A stretch of DNA of 32,634 nucleotides from Micromonosporaceae bacterium (GCA_009380105.1 WHSM01000009.1:1-32634); one strand, 5' to 3'; shown: positions 1-7,597, numbered from the stretch's first letter. The notes: generated from the sequence alone by a model not told the origin. Made by a program: numbers and translations.

Positions 1-539
1 AGCGCCCGCAGCGCGGCGGCGTCCGGCACCGCCCGCGCGACCGCTTCCGGCGTCACCGCAAGGTAGTAGAAGCTGATGCCGCACCCGGCGACCCGGGGCG
101 GCGGCCCTGCGAAGTCGGACGCGGCGAGCCCCACGGCGGCGAGCACCGGCCCCGGGTCGAGCTTGGCGCTCACCTGTGGTGCTCCGCCGGTCAGCGTCGC
201 CTGGCCGTCGGTGACCGAGACCGGCAGCATGCCGGCGCCGCATTCCTGCACCACGTCGCCCGGACGGAGCCGGCCGAGCCGCGCCAGCGTCACCGCCGTG
301 CCGACGCTGGGATGGCCCGCGAACGGCAGCTCCTCGCTCGCGGTGAAGATCCGCACCCGGTAGTCGGCGCCCTCCGACGGCGGCAGCACGAACGTCGTCT
401 CCGACAGGTTGAACTCGCGCGCGACCGCCTGCATCTGGCCGCTGCCGAGGTCGGCCGCATCGAGCACCACAGCGAGCGGATTGCCCGCGTACGGGCGGTC
501 GGTGAACACGTCGACGATCTCGTACCGCAGCGTTTTCAT
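1..539 (-). CDS. PhzF family isomerase/epimerase, 3' part beyond the window
   Basis: The minus strand reads openly from an ATG at 539 to the window edge (179 codons, no stop), so the C-terminal part is missing; the ORF track omits it because it is incomplete. The N-terminus MKTLRYEIVDVFTDRPYAGN, the motif NLSETTFV with the glutamate that acts as general acid/base in PhzF, and FAGHPSVGTA are characteristic of PhzF/diaminopimelate-epimerase-fold proteins. These cytosolic enzymes catalyse proton-transfer isomerisation of small metabolites; the true substrate cannot be told from sequence, and phenazine synthesis genes are not nearby. There is no Shine-Dalgarno; instead TATGTT (552-547) lies 7 nt before the ATG, suggesting a leaderless mRNA. 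Confidence 0.88.
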   Translation of the reverse strand, partial: MKTLRYEIVDVFTDRPYAGNPLAVVLDAADLGSGQMQAVAREFNLSETTFVLPPSEGADYRVRIFTASEELPFAGHPSVGTAVTLARLGRLRPGDVVQECGAGMLPVSVTDGQATLTGGAPQVSAKLDPGPVLAAVGLAASDFAGPPPRVAGCGISFYYLAVTPEAVARAVPDAAALRA

Positions 540-552
540 ATCCGGCAACATA

Positions 553-627
553 ACGCGGCCCGCACGCCCATGCGGCAGGTACGGGGCACGGTCGTCGGCC
601 ACCTCTTTACACGCGGCCCGCACGCCC
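553..627. repeat. 17-bp perfect direct repeat pair upstream of the PhzF-like gene
   Basis: ACGCGGCCCGCACGCCC occurs at 553-569 and again at 611-627, 58 bp apart. It lies in the otherwise gene-free 540-694 stretch, just upstream of the PhzF-like gene's -10 box. It could be a regulator binding site or a small duplication. I see no gene in this stretch. Confidence 0.55.
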
Positions 628-668
628 CCACTGGGCAAGTCGGCGCGCCGCGTCGAGAACCGCGGTCC

Positions 669-700
669 TTGGTCATCAAGGGCCCCGGCTGGTGTAGTAT
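669..700 (+). promoter_or_regulatory. Putative promoter of the mgtE leader
   Basis: TAGTAT at 695-700 is a good -10 hexamer. The best -35 match, TTGGTC at 669-674, is at a long 20-bp spacing, so the -35 is weak or the promoter relies on its -10. A start near 707 would put the Pro-rich mini-ORF about 43 nt into the transcript and mgtE about 370 nt in, a long leader by the standards of this window. Confidence 0.4.
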
Positions 701-749
701 GCCCGATGGTTCCCGCGATCGCGCATGTCGGTTTGGAGGTGGTGCTGCG

Positions 750-806
750 ATGAGCAGTGAGCCTCCTAGTAAGCCGCCGCGTCGCGCCGCCGCGCCTGGA
801 GCGTAG
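750..806 (+). CDS. Proline-rich leader peptide upstream of mgtE
   Basis: An 18-codon ORF with ATG at 750, preceded by GGAGG (735-739) at 10-nt spacing, encodes MSSEPPSKPPRRAAAPGA. It has two Pro-Pro pairs after an acidic residue and then an Arg pair. The SD is complementary to CCTCC at 762-766 (codons 5-6), so the ribosome site of the mini-ORF can be folded into a hairpin that includes its own start codon. By analogy with the Pro-rich MgtL leader of enterobacterial mgtA, ribosome stalling or drop-off here could report Mg2+ and set expression of mgtE. This is inference: the peptide is too short to be assigned by homology. An upstream in-frame ATG at 699 overlaps the -10 box and is not favoured. 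Confidence 0.5.
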   Translation: MSSEPPSKPPRRAAAPGA

Positions 807-871
807 GCAGATGGCGGGTGGCGTGCGCATCCGTGCCCGAGTCGCGCTTCCCGTCTCGCGGAGGAACCGCC

Positions 872-1084
872 GTGTCCACATCTCGCCTGCACCTGCGGCT
901 GCAGTCAGCCCTGCGTCTCCTGTGCTCCACGCCGTCCGGCGATCCCACGCCCCTGCCGTCGGAAGAGCTCGCCCGGCGGCTCCGCGCGCTCGCGGATCGT
1001 GAGCGCTGCCGGCGTTCCCGGACCCGGCGCGAGGCGCCCGACTCCGTGCGGCAGCCGCTGACCGGCGGAGGCGACCGTGACTGA
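872..1084 (+). CDS. Small basic protein overlapping the mgtE start
   Basis: The GTG at 872 is preceded by GGAGGA at 860-865 (6-nt spacing), a strong ribosome site, and opens a 70-codon ORF whose TGA at 1082-1084 overlaps the first 8 nt of mgtE. Third codon positions are strongly G/C rich, as in the neighbouring genes, which argues for real coding. The product is not recognised; it has a helical, Arg-rich middle (SEELARRLRALADRE) and no signal peptide or membrane segment. The overlap suggests translational coupling to mgtE, either as a small partner protein or as a second regulatory uORF. The ORF-track start at 818 lacks a ribosome site. Confidence 0.5.
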   Translation: MSTSRLHLRLQSALRLLCSTPSGDPTPLPSEELARRLRALADRERCRRSRTRREAPDSVRQPLTGGGDRD

Positions 1085-2411
1085 CGAAGAAGGCCTGGCG
1101 GACCTGCTGGAGCGCAACGACCTGCGCGGCATGCAGGACTGGATGGACCAGCATCCGCCGTACGTCATCGCCGACGAGCTCGCCCGGATGGACGGGGTCA
1201 CGTCGGTGGTGCCGTTCCGGCTGCTGGGCAAGGACCGGGCCCTGGCGGTGTTCGAGGAGTTGGAGCCGGTCGACCAGCAGGCGATCCTGGCGGGCCTGCG
1301 GGACCAGGCGCTGCGGGATCTGGTGGAGGAGATGGATCCCGACGACCGCGCCCGGATGCTGGGCGAGGCGCCGGCCAAGGTCGCCAAGCGGGTTCTGGCT
1401 GGGCTCAGTCCGCGCGAACGTCAGATGACCGCCGCGCTGCTGGGCTACCCGGAGGGGTCCGTCGGCCGGATCATGACTCCGGAGACCGTGGCGCTGGGGC
1501 TCAACCTCACCGCCGAGGACGCGCTGCGCGTCGTACGAGACAAAGGCCCCGACGCCGAGACCATCTACACCTTGCCGGTGGTCGACGTCGGCCGGCGTCT
1601 GGTAGGCGTGGTGGAGCTGCGAGAGCTGGTGCTGAGCCGGCCCGAGGGCACGGTGAGCGGGCTGGTCGACACCGAGGTGCCCCGCGTGCGCGCCACCGAC
1701 CCGGCCGAAGACGCCGCCCGCCTGATGCGCGAGACCAACATCTTGGACCTGCCGGTGGTGGACAGCGAGGGCCGGTTGGTCGGCCTGCTCACCATCGACG
1801 ACGCGGTCGAGGTGATCGAGGCGGCCGACACCGAGGACGTGGCCCGGCAGTCTGGCGCGAGCCCGTGGCAGGGCCACTACATGTCGGCGAGCGTGTGGCA
1901 GCTCGCCCGCGCCCGCGCGCCGTGGCTGCTCGTGCTGATGGTCGCCGCGGTGCTCACGGTGAACGTGCTGCAGGTGTTCGAGGCGACGCTGGCCGAGGTG
2001 ACCGCGCTCGCCCTGTTCATCCCGCTGCTGGTCGGCACCGGCGGGAACGCCGGCGCGCAGGCGGCCACCGCCGCGGTCCGGGCCATCGCCGTCGGCGAGG
2101 TGCGCGGCTCCGACCTGGTGCGGGTGGTGTGGCGGGAGTGCCGCGTGGGTCTGGCGCTGGGCGGCATGCTCGCGCTGATCGGGCTCGTCGTCGGGGTGTT
2201 CGTGGTCGGCGGGAGCATCGCGCTCATCGTCGGCCTGTCACTGGTGGCGATCTGCGCCTGGGCCGCCACGGTCGGGGCGACGATGCCGCTGCTGGCCAAG
2301 CGGCTCCGGATCGACCCCGCCGTGGTGTCCGCTCCGATGGTGACGACGTTCGTCGACGCCACCGGGCTGATGATCTACTTCCTCACGGCCCGCGCGGTGC
2401 TGGGATTGTGA
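1077..2411 (+). CDS. mgtE: Magnesium transporter MgtE
   Basis: A 444-residue MgtE channel for Mg2+ (family also passes Co2+) in the cytoplasmic membrane. The N-terminal superhelical MgtE_N domain (about 1-120) is followed by two CBS domains (about 130-250; 'RIMTPETVALGLNLTAEDAL', 'TIDDAVEVIEAAD') and a C-terminal transmembrane domain from about 273 with the family motif PLLVGTGGNAGAQ and a final helix FVDATGLMIYF. In known MgtE structures the N and CBS domains bind Mg2+ and close the pore. GTG start at 1077 has GGAGG at 1067-1071. It follows a long leader with two small ORFs and overlaps the second by 8 nt. In related actinobacteria an MgtE-type gene lies near mrp, as here. Confidence 0.95.
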   Translation: MTDEEGLADLLERNDLRGMQDWMDQHPPYVIADELARMDGVTSVVPFRLLGKDRALAVFEELEPVDQQAILAGLRDQALRDLVEEMDPDDRARMLGEAPAKVAKRVLAGLSPRERQMTAALLGYPEGSVGRIMTPETVALGLNLTAEDALRVVRDKGPDAETIYTLPVVDVGRRLVGVVELRELVLSRPEGTVSGLVDTEVPRVRATDPAEDAARLMRETNILDLPVVDSEGRLVGLLTIDDAVEVIEAADTEDVARQSGASPWQGHYMSASVWQLARARAPWLLVLMVAAVLTVNVLQVFEATLAEVTALALFIPLLVGTGGNAGAQAATAAVRAIAVGEVRGSDLVRVVWRECRVGLALGGMLALIGLVVGVFVVGGSIALIVGLSLVAICAWAATVGATMPLLAKRLRIDPAVVSAPMVTTFVDATGLMIYFLTARAVLGL

Positions 2412-2420
2412 CGACCACGA

Positions 2421-2449
2421 GCCCGGCGGTGTGTGTCGGCGCACCGGGC
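2421..2449. terminator. Possible bidirectional terminator between mgtE and the hydrolase
   Basis: GCCCGG (2421-2426) and CCGGGC (2444-2449) form a 6-bp GC stem with a 17-nt loop in the 53-bp gap between two convergent genes. There is no U-tract, as is common for actinobacterial terminators. Confidence 0.4.
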
Positions 2450-2464
2450 CCGCGGCCATGTCTG

Positions 2465-4273
2465 TCAGGTGGTGGCCGGCGACCACCCGTTGGCGGCGAA
2501 CGCCTTCGCCCCGTGCGGAGTCTCGGAGTTCAGCAGCACCCCGGCCGGGCCGGCGACGAGCACGCCGTCGACGTACATCCCGCGGCCCCGGGAGTTGCCG
2601 TCGGTGAGGTAGCTCCAACGCACGTGCGTGGCCCCGTCGGGCAGCGCGGCCTTGACCCAGGCCCACTGCCGTCCCTGATAACCGTGGAACTGCCCGGTGT
2701 TCGACCAGCGGTGTCCGTCCGCGACCAGCGAGTGCGGCAGCAGCGACCACGTCTCGCCGCCGTCGCTGGACACCTCGACGCGCCCGGTGTCGAACCAGGT
2801 CTCGGTGTCGTACCAAAGCGCAAAGGACAGCTCCGCGCTCCGGGCGGGACGGTCCAACGCGCCGGTGAGCGTCAACTGCGCCCCGTCCCGCTCGTCCGCG
2901 CGCCAGGCGTGCGTGCCGGCGGTCGGCCGCACCGGGGTCGCGTTGCCGAACGCGCCGGTCATGGCGCGGCGGGACGGGTTGTTGCCGCCCCAGTTGCGGC
3001 TCGGGTGCACCCGGTTCGACAGGAAGATCACGAACTGGCGCGCGATCGGGTCGATGGTCACCGTGGTCCCCGTGTACCCGGTGTGGCCGAAGCCGACCGG
3101 CGAGGAGAGCGAGCCCATGTACCAGTGCTTGTTCAGCTCGAAGCCGAGACCTCGCTGGCTGGCGGACGTGCCGATGTGGGCGTTGTAGTTCACCAGCGCC
3201 ATCCGGATGGTCCGGTCTGAGAGAATCCGGGCGCCGTTGTACGTCCCGCCGTTGAGCAGCATCTGGCTGAAGACCGCCATGTCAGCGGCGGTCGAGAAGA
3301 TCCCGGCGTGGCCCGCGACGCCGCCCAGTGACCAGGCGTTCTCGTCGTGCACCTCGCCGTGGATCATCGGACGGTTGGCCCAGGGCTGCTCTTCCGTGGC
3401 CGCGACGCGGTGGTGCAGCGAGGCCGGCGGGTTGTACATCGTGTCGGTCATTCCGAGCGGCCCCGTGACCCGCTCGGCAACCAGCTGGTCCAGCGGCTTG
3501 CCGGTCAGCTTCTCGGCGAGCTTGCCGAGCGTGATCAGGCCCAGGTCGGAGTAGATGTACTGCTTGCCGGGCGCGGCGCCGGGCTGCAGGGTCGAGGCGT
3601 ACACGGCGGCGATGCGCTCTTCCGGCGTGTCCCATCCGCTGTAGAGCGGGACCCAGGCGCGCATCCCGGAGCTGTGGGTGAACAGCTGCTTGACGGTGAT
3701 CTCGCCCTTGCCGTTGGCCGCGAACTCGGGGATGTGCGACGCGACCTTGTCGTCCAGGGCGAGCTGGCCGCTTTCGATGAGTTGCAGCACCACCACGGTG
3801 CAGAACAGCTTCGACACCGAGGCCATGTCGAAGATGGTGTCCTCGCGGGCCTCGATCCACTCCTCGCGCGGCAGCTCGACGCCGACGGTCCTGCCGTCTT
3901 CGACGCGGGTGCCGCTGTACCGGACCGCGTGGCCCACGGCGACGTGCTGCACCACGACGCCGTCCTTGGCGCCGAGCACCACAGCCCCGCTGTACGACGG
4001 GTAGTTCGGGTGATCGTCGGTCGGCTCCAGATACCGCTCGGCCTCCGTGACCATCGTGTCGATCTCGTCCGGCAGCAGCCCCACCTGCTCCGGGGAGCCG
4101 GCGCGCAGGGTGCGCGGCTGGAAGACGAGGTCGTCCGGGGTGACGGTGGGCGGCCCGGAGCGAGGCTCGACGCCGGCCGGCGAGTTGTGGGGGGCGGCCC
4201 ACGAGGCGGAAGGGGTCACGATGGTCAGGCTGGCCCCGATCAGGATGACGAGCAAGCCACGGCAGCGGGTCAC
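2465..4273 (-). CDS. Secreted serine beta-lactamase-like hydrolase with C-terminal beta-sandwich domain
   Basis: A 602-residue exported protein of the beta-lactamase/DD-peptidase/esterase family (PF00144-like). With the GTG at 4273 the protein begins VTRCRGLLVILIGASLTIV...SASWAA, a clear Sec signal peptide; GAGGAAGG lies about 9 nt upstream, so I prefer this start over the ORF-track start at 4375. Catalytic motifs are visible: SVSK (Ser152/Lys155, SxxK), YSD (Tyr241) and HTG (about 397). Residues about 445-602 form an extra domain with WRADERDGAQ, SSDGGETWSLL and YVDGVLV motifs, resembling the beta-sandwich 'immune inhibitor A-like' modules of secreted peptidases. The substrate is unknown: cell-wall D-peptides or esters are possible. 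It is convergent with mgtE. Confidence 0.85.
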   Translation of the reverse strand: MTRCRGLLVILIGASLTIVTPSASWAAPHNSPAGVEPRSGPPTVTPDDLVFQPRTLRAGSPEQVGLLPDEIDTMVTEAERYLEPTDDHPNYPSYSGAVVLGAKDGVVVQHVAVGHAVRYSGTRVEDGRTVGVELPREEWIEAREDTIFDMASVSKLFCTVVVLQLIESGQLALDDKVASHIPEFAANGKGEITVKQLFTHSSGMRAWVPLYSGWDTPEERIAAVYASTLQPGAAPGKQYIYSDLGLITLGKLAEKLTGKPLDQLVAERVTGPLGMTDTMYNPPASLHHRVAATEEQPWANRPMIHGEVHDENAWSLGGVAGHAGIFSTAADMAVFSQMLLNGGTYNGARILSDRTIRMALVNYNAHIGTSASQRGLGFELNKHWYMGSLSSPVGFGHTGYTGTTVTIDPIARQFVIFLSNRVHPSRNWGGNNPSRRAMTGAFGNATPVRPTAGTHAWRADERDGAQLTLTGALDRPARSAELSFALWYDTETWFDTGRVEVSSDGGETWSLLPHSLVADGHRWSNTGQFHGYQGRQWAWVKAALPDGATHVRWSYLTDGNSRGRGMYVDGVLVAGPAGVLLNSETPHGAKAFAANGWSPATT

Positions 4274-4369
4274 TGACAACACCCTTCCTCTCGTACGGAC
4301 GTATTGAAGGAATCCTGCACCCTCGCGGCGCGTGACGGAAGCCCCAATCGAGAATCTCTTAGGCCGCCG

Positions 4370-4385
4370 TAGCATGGGGCGTATG
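4370..4385 (+). promoter_or_regulatory. -10 box for leaderless mrp
   Basis: TAGCAT (4370-4375) lies 7 nt before ATG 4383 and there is no Shine-Dalgarno. This is the leaderless pattern seen repeatedly in this window and decides the start of mrp. Confidence 0.5.
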
Positions 4386-5528
4386 GCCTCACCAGCTCAC
4401 GAACTGGAATCCGCGGTACGCGAAGCGCTCACCCGCGTGCAGGACCCGGAGATCCGCCGCCCGATCACCGACCTGGACATGGTCCGCTCGGTGGACATCG
4501 ACGGCGCCGGCGCCGTGACGGTGGGTCTGCTGCTCACCGTGGCGGGCTGTCCCCTCAAGGACACGCTGCGCACCGACATCGAGGCGGCCGCCGGCGGCGT
4601 GCCGGGTGTGACCTCGGTCACGGTCGACTTCGGCGTCATGAGTGACGGGCAGCGCCGCGACCTGCAGGCGAAGCTGCGCGGCGGCGGCAGCCCGGAGCCG
4701 GTGATCCCCTTCGCGCAACCCGGCTCCCGCACCCGCGTGTACGCCATCGCCTCCGGCAAGGGCGGCGTCGGCAAGTCCAGCGTCACCGTCAATCTCGCCG
4801 CCGCGCTCGCCGAGCGGGGCCTGGACGTGGGAGTCGTCGACGCGGACATCTATGGGCACTCGGTGCCGCGCATGCTCGGCGTCGACCAGCCGCCCACCCA
4901 GGTGCAGGACATGATCATGCCGCCGCAGTCGCACGGCGTGAAGGTGATCTCGATCGGCATGTTCACCCGCGGCAACGCCGCGGTCGTCTGGCGCGGCCCG
5001 ATGCTGCACCGGGCGCTGCAGCAGTTCCTCGCCGACGTCTACTGGGGCGAGCTGGACGTGCTCCTGATGGACCTGCCGCCCGGCACCGGCGACATCGCGA
5101 TCTCCGTCGCGCAACTGGTCCCGAGCGCCGAGATCCTGGTCGTGACCACCCCGCAGCAGGCCGCCGCCGAGGTGGCCGAGCGGGCCGGCGCGATCGCCCT
5201 GCAAACCCACCAGCGCCTCGTCGGCGTGGTGGAGAACATGTCGTGGCTGGAGCTGCCGACCGGGGAGCGGATGGACGTCTTCGGCTCGGGCGGCGGCGCT
5301 CAGGTCTCCGCCGCCCTGACGAAGCTGGTCGGCGCCGACGTGCCGCTGCTCGGCCAGATCCCGCTCGACACCCGGCTGCGTCAGGCCGGCGACGAAGGCA
5401 AGCCGCTGGTGCTCACCGAGCCGGACGCGCCCGCCAGCACGGCGATGCGCAAGGTAGCCGACCGGTTGGCGGTCCGGCGCGACAGCCTGCTCGGCAAGCC
5501 GCTCGGGCTGAGCCCCGCCCGCCCCTGA
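4383..5528 (+). CDS. mrp: Mrp/NBP35-family Fe-S cluster carrier ATPase
   Basis: A 381-residue cytosolic P-loop ATPase of the Mrp/ApbC family, which carries and transfers Fe-S clusters. Residues 5-90 form a DUF59/MIP18 domain (with Cys56 in AGCPLKD), followed by the deviant Walker A SGKGGVGKSS (124-133), DADIYGHSVPRML, the Walker B-like LMDLPPGTGDI and VVENMSW. The paired CxxC seen after VENMS in many proteobacterial members is absent (VENMSWLELPTGERM); as I recall, mycobacterial Mrp lacks it too, so this is probably a clade feature rather than a defect. Start chosen at ATG 4383 rather than 4332 because of the leaderless -10. Only 4 nt separate it from the convergent tatB. Confidence 0.92.
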   Translation: MASPAHELESAVREALTRVQDPEIRRPITDLDMVRSVDIDGAGAVTVGLLLTVAGCPLKDTLRTDIEAAAGGVPGVTSVTVDFGVMSDGQRRDLQAKLRGGGSPEPVIPFAQPGSRTRVYAIASGKGGVGKSSVTVNLAAALAERGLDVGVVDADIYGHSVPRMLGVDQPPTQVQDMIMPPQSHGVKVISIGMFTRGNAAVVWRGPMLHRALQQFLADVYWGELDVLLMDLPPGTGDIAISVAQLVPSAEILVVTTPQQAAAEVAERAGAIALQTHQRLVGVVENMSWLELPTGERMDVFGSGGGAQVSAALTKLVGADVPLLGQIPLDTRLRQAGDEGKPLVLTEPDAPASTAMRKVADRLAVRRDSLLGKPLGLSPARP

Positions 5529-5532
5529 GGCG

Positions 5533-5943
5533 CTACGTGGCGTCCGCGTCGAACTTGGCGCGCTTGTGGCCGTTCGGCTTGGTCGCCCCGGCGCTGTCCG
5601 ACCCCTCGTTCGGGTCCAGGGCCGAACGCAGATCGGTGTCCGCGCCCTTGGCGACGTCTTCCATGTCGGAGTAGAGCCCGTCGAGGGGCCGCCGCAGCAT
5701 CGCCTCGTCCTCCTCGGACAGGACGTGCTTGCGCAGGAACGTCTTCGGGTTCAGGTCCTCCAACTGGACGTCCGTGCCGAGCTGGTCGCTCAGGTCAGCG
5801 GTCGCGTTGCGGGCCATCTGACGCAGCTTTCGCAGGCCGTTCATGATGTCGCGGAGCATCTTCGGCAGCCGCTCCGGGCCCAGGATGAAGAGGGCGACCA
5901 GCAGCAGGGCGAAGATCTCCTGCCAGCCCAGATTGTCGAACAT
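5533..5943 (-). CDS. tatB: Sec-independent protein translocase TatB
   Basis: A 136-residue TatB-type protein: an N-terminal membrane helix (MFDNLGWQEIFALLLVALFI) followed by the LGPERLP hinge and an amphipathic helix (LRDIMNGLRKLRQMARN), then a charged, poorly conserved tail ending GHKRAKFDADAT. TatB forms the twin-arginine signal receptor with TatC. GGGAGGAGC sits directly upstream of ATG 5943, so the longer ORF-track version (to 6036) is rejected. The neighbours htrA and mrp match the actinobacterial htrA-tatB-mrp arrangement; tatA and tatC are not in the window. Confidence 0.9.
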   Translation of the reverse strand: MFDNLGWQEIFALLLVALFILGPERLPKMLRDIMNGLRKLRQMARNATADLSDQLGTDVQLEDLNPKTFLRKHVLSEEDEAMLRRPLDGLYSDMEDVAKGADTDLRSALDPNEGSDSAGATKPNGHKRAKFDADAT

Positions 5944-6095
5944 GCCGCTCCTCCCACGCTGCCGGCGCCGCCACGATAGCGACCGCTCGCTCCGGTCGTC
6001 GCCGCCGCGTCCAACCGCCGGCACATCGTGCGCCAAGCCGTTGACCCTTGAAGGGTACGCGGAAAGCGCAGCCGGGCGGACACGGCGGCCGGTCC

Positions 6096-7337
6096 TCAGG
6101 CAGACGGGTCGAGCAGCGGCGCGGGCGCCGGCGCTTCGTACTCCGGGCGAATCCCCAGTCCGATCAGTCGCGCCGGCAGCCCTTGCAGGACCGGTAACCG
6201 GCCCACCAGCCGGATCGCCAGCGGCGCCGTCTGCTCACCGGACGTGAGCACGTCCAGGACGCCGCGCTGCATCACGCGCTGCACCAACTGGGTGCCGACG
6301 GTCGGGAGCCGCCGACGCCGACGCACCCGCTCCAGGTCGCCCTCGGTGAGTCGCCCGGCGCGCAGCGGCTCCGCGAGCAGCCTGGCGGTCGCCACCGCGT
6401 CCTGGATCGCCAGGTTCACCCCCACTCCCCCGATCGGCGACATCGCGTGCGCCGCGTCGCCGATCAGCAGCGCGCCGGGCACGTGCCAGCGCTCAAGGCG
6501 GTTGAGCTGGACGGTGAGCATCTTGACCTGCTCCCAGTCGTCGAGCTGGCCGACGCGGTCGGCCAGCGTCTCGGCGAGCTCGCTCACCGACGCGCGGAAC
6601 GCCGCCAGCCCGCGAGCCACGACCTGGTCGTATCCGCCTTTCGGGATCACGTACGCGATCTGCCAGTAGTCGCCACGGTCGATCGTCAGCATCAACCTGC
6701 CCGCGCCGGCCCGCATCATCAGGCCGTCCCCGTCGCCGGGGCGCCGGGGCAGGCGGAACCAGAGCACGTCCATCGGCGCGCCGAACTCCCGGGGAGTCAT
6801 ACGGAGCACGCGCCGCACTGCCGAGTCGCGGCCGTCGCAGCCGACGGTCAGGGCGGCGGACACCTCGACCGGCCCGTCCGGCCCCTGCGCGCGCACCCCG
6901 CGCACCGCGTCGCCGTCCCGGATCACGTCGACGACCTCCGTGGAGCGCAGCAGCGTGAAATGCGGATAGTTCGCCGCTTCGTCCGCGAGGAAGTCCAGGA
7001 AGTCCCATTGCGGGAGGAAAGCCAGATAGCGGTACGGCCCAGGCAGTCTCGTGAAGTCGACCATCTGGTACGTCCGGCCCGCGATCGTCAGGCGCAGCTG
7101 GCCCACTTTCCGGTGCGGCAGGTCGAGGAAGCCCTCGGCGAGCCCGAGTCGGTCCAGCAGGCGGATCGTGGACGGGTGCACCGTGTCGCCCCGGAAGTCC
7201 CGCAGGAAGTCGGGGTGCTTCTCCAACACCGCGACCGGCACCCCGGCCCGCGCCAACAGCAGCCCGAGCATCAACCCCGCCGGGCCGCCGCCCACCACGC
7301 ACACATCCGCCGAGATTCGGCGCATTCCGTCCGACAT
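6096..7337 (-). CDS. FAD-dependent monooxygenase (PHBH/UbiH class)
   Basis: A 413-residue flavoprotein aromatic hydroxylase-like enzyme (PF01494). It has the Rossmann motif VVGGGPAGLMLGLLLARAG with E at the end of strand 2 (VLEKH), the DG motif VGCDGRDSAVRR and the GD motif LLIGDAAHAMSPIGGVGVNLAI. Such enzymes use NAD(P)H and O2 to hydroxylate phenols, quinones or antibiotics (rifampicin or tetracycline monooxygenases are relatives); the substrate cannot be told. ATG 7337 has GGGAGG at good spacing. The perfect palindrome 22 bp upstream suggests ligand-induced derepression by a TetR- or MarR-type protein, but no such regulator gene is adjacent. It interrupts the htrA-tatB pair conserved in mycobacteria, so it may be an insertion. 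Confidence 0.88.
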   Translation of the reverse strand: MSDGMRRISADVCVVGGGPAGLMLGLLLARAGVPVAVLEKHPDFLRDFRGDTVHPSTIRLLDRLGLAEGFLDLPHRKVGQLRLTIAGRTYQMVDFTRLPGPYRYLAFLPQWDFLDFLADEAANYPHFTLLRSTEVVDVIRDGDAVRGVRAQGPDGPVEVSAALTVGCDGRDSAVRRVLRMTPREFGAPMDVLWFRLPRRPGDGDGLMMRAGAGRLMLTIDRGDYWQIAYVIPKGGYDQVVARGLAAFRASVSELAETLADRVGQLDDWEQVKMLTVQLNRLERWHVPGALLIGDAAHAMSPIGGVGVNLAIQDAVATARLLAEPLRAGRLTEGDLERVRRRRRLPTVGTQLVQRVMQRGVLDVLTSGEQTAPLAIRLVGRLPVLQGLPARLIGLGIRPEYEAPAPAPLLDPSA

Positions 7338-7358
7338 GACCGCCTCCCGTCGTCGTTT

Positions 7359-7378
7359 ATTTCATCGTACGATGAAAT
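7359..7378. promoter_or_regulatory. Perfect 20-bp palindromic operator
   Basis: ATTTCATCGTACGATGAAAT is a perfect 20-bp palindrome, AT-rich in a GC-rich background, located 22-41 nt upstream of the monooxygenase start. Size and symmetry fit a TetR- or MarR-family operator. Confidence 0.7.
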
Positions 7379-7498
7379 CGTAGTCCACGAAACAGTCGGA
7401 CACCACGAAAAGGGCGACCGAAACGACGAGGCACAGACCGCCACCGGAGACGCAGGACCGGGGGTTCTCAAACACCTGAAGGACGTGCAGCGTCGAGG

Positions 7499-7586
7499 CT
7501 CAGATCTTCGCTGCCAAGGCCGCAGCGAGGGCCGCGTGCGGTCTTGGCACGCAACCGAGCGAGAACGCCGGCAGCGAAGAGCTGAG
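7499..7586. repeat. Nested inverted-repeat element (17-bp arms) between htrA and the monooxygenase
   Basis: CTCAGATCTTCGCTGCC (7499-7515) and GGCAGCGAAGAGCTGAG (7570-7586) are complementary at 16 of 17 positions. Inside, CCAAGGCCGCA (7514-7524) pairs with TGCGGTCTTGG (7537-7547) at 10 of 11. It ends 11 nt from the htrA stop codon, so it may serve as the htrA terminator, but the long two-stem architecture with a 22-nt asymmetric bulge also fits a small MITE-like element or structured RNA. The rest of 7379-7597 shows no gene. Confidence 0.65.
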
Positions 7587-7597
7587 TCCGACGATGC

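Noticed and set aside
706-1076. M-box (ykoK) or other Mg2+ riboswitch in the mgtE leader
   Set aside because: I looked for the conserved M-box core (GGTGAGGCTCC-like) and the paired distal motifs; GTGAGCCTCC is only a superficial match and the remaining conserved segments are absent.
1865-3220. Long ORFs such as 1865..3220 +, 9125..11146 +, 20769..22928 + and 22775..24988 +
   Set aside because: They are antisense or frame shadows of mgtE, the hydrolase, OMT/glgC, GH15 and copCD; their translations are Arg/Pro/Ala-rich low-complexity without family motifs, and the opposing frames have clear homology.
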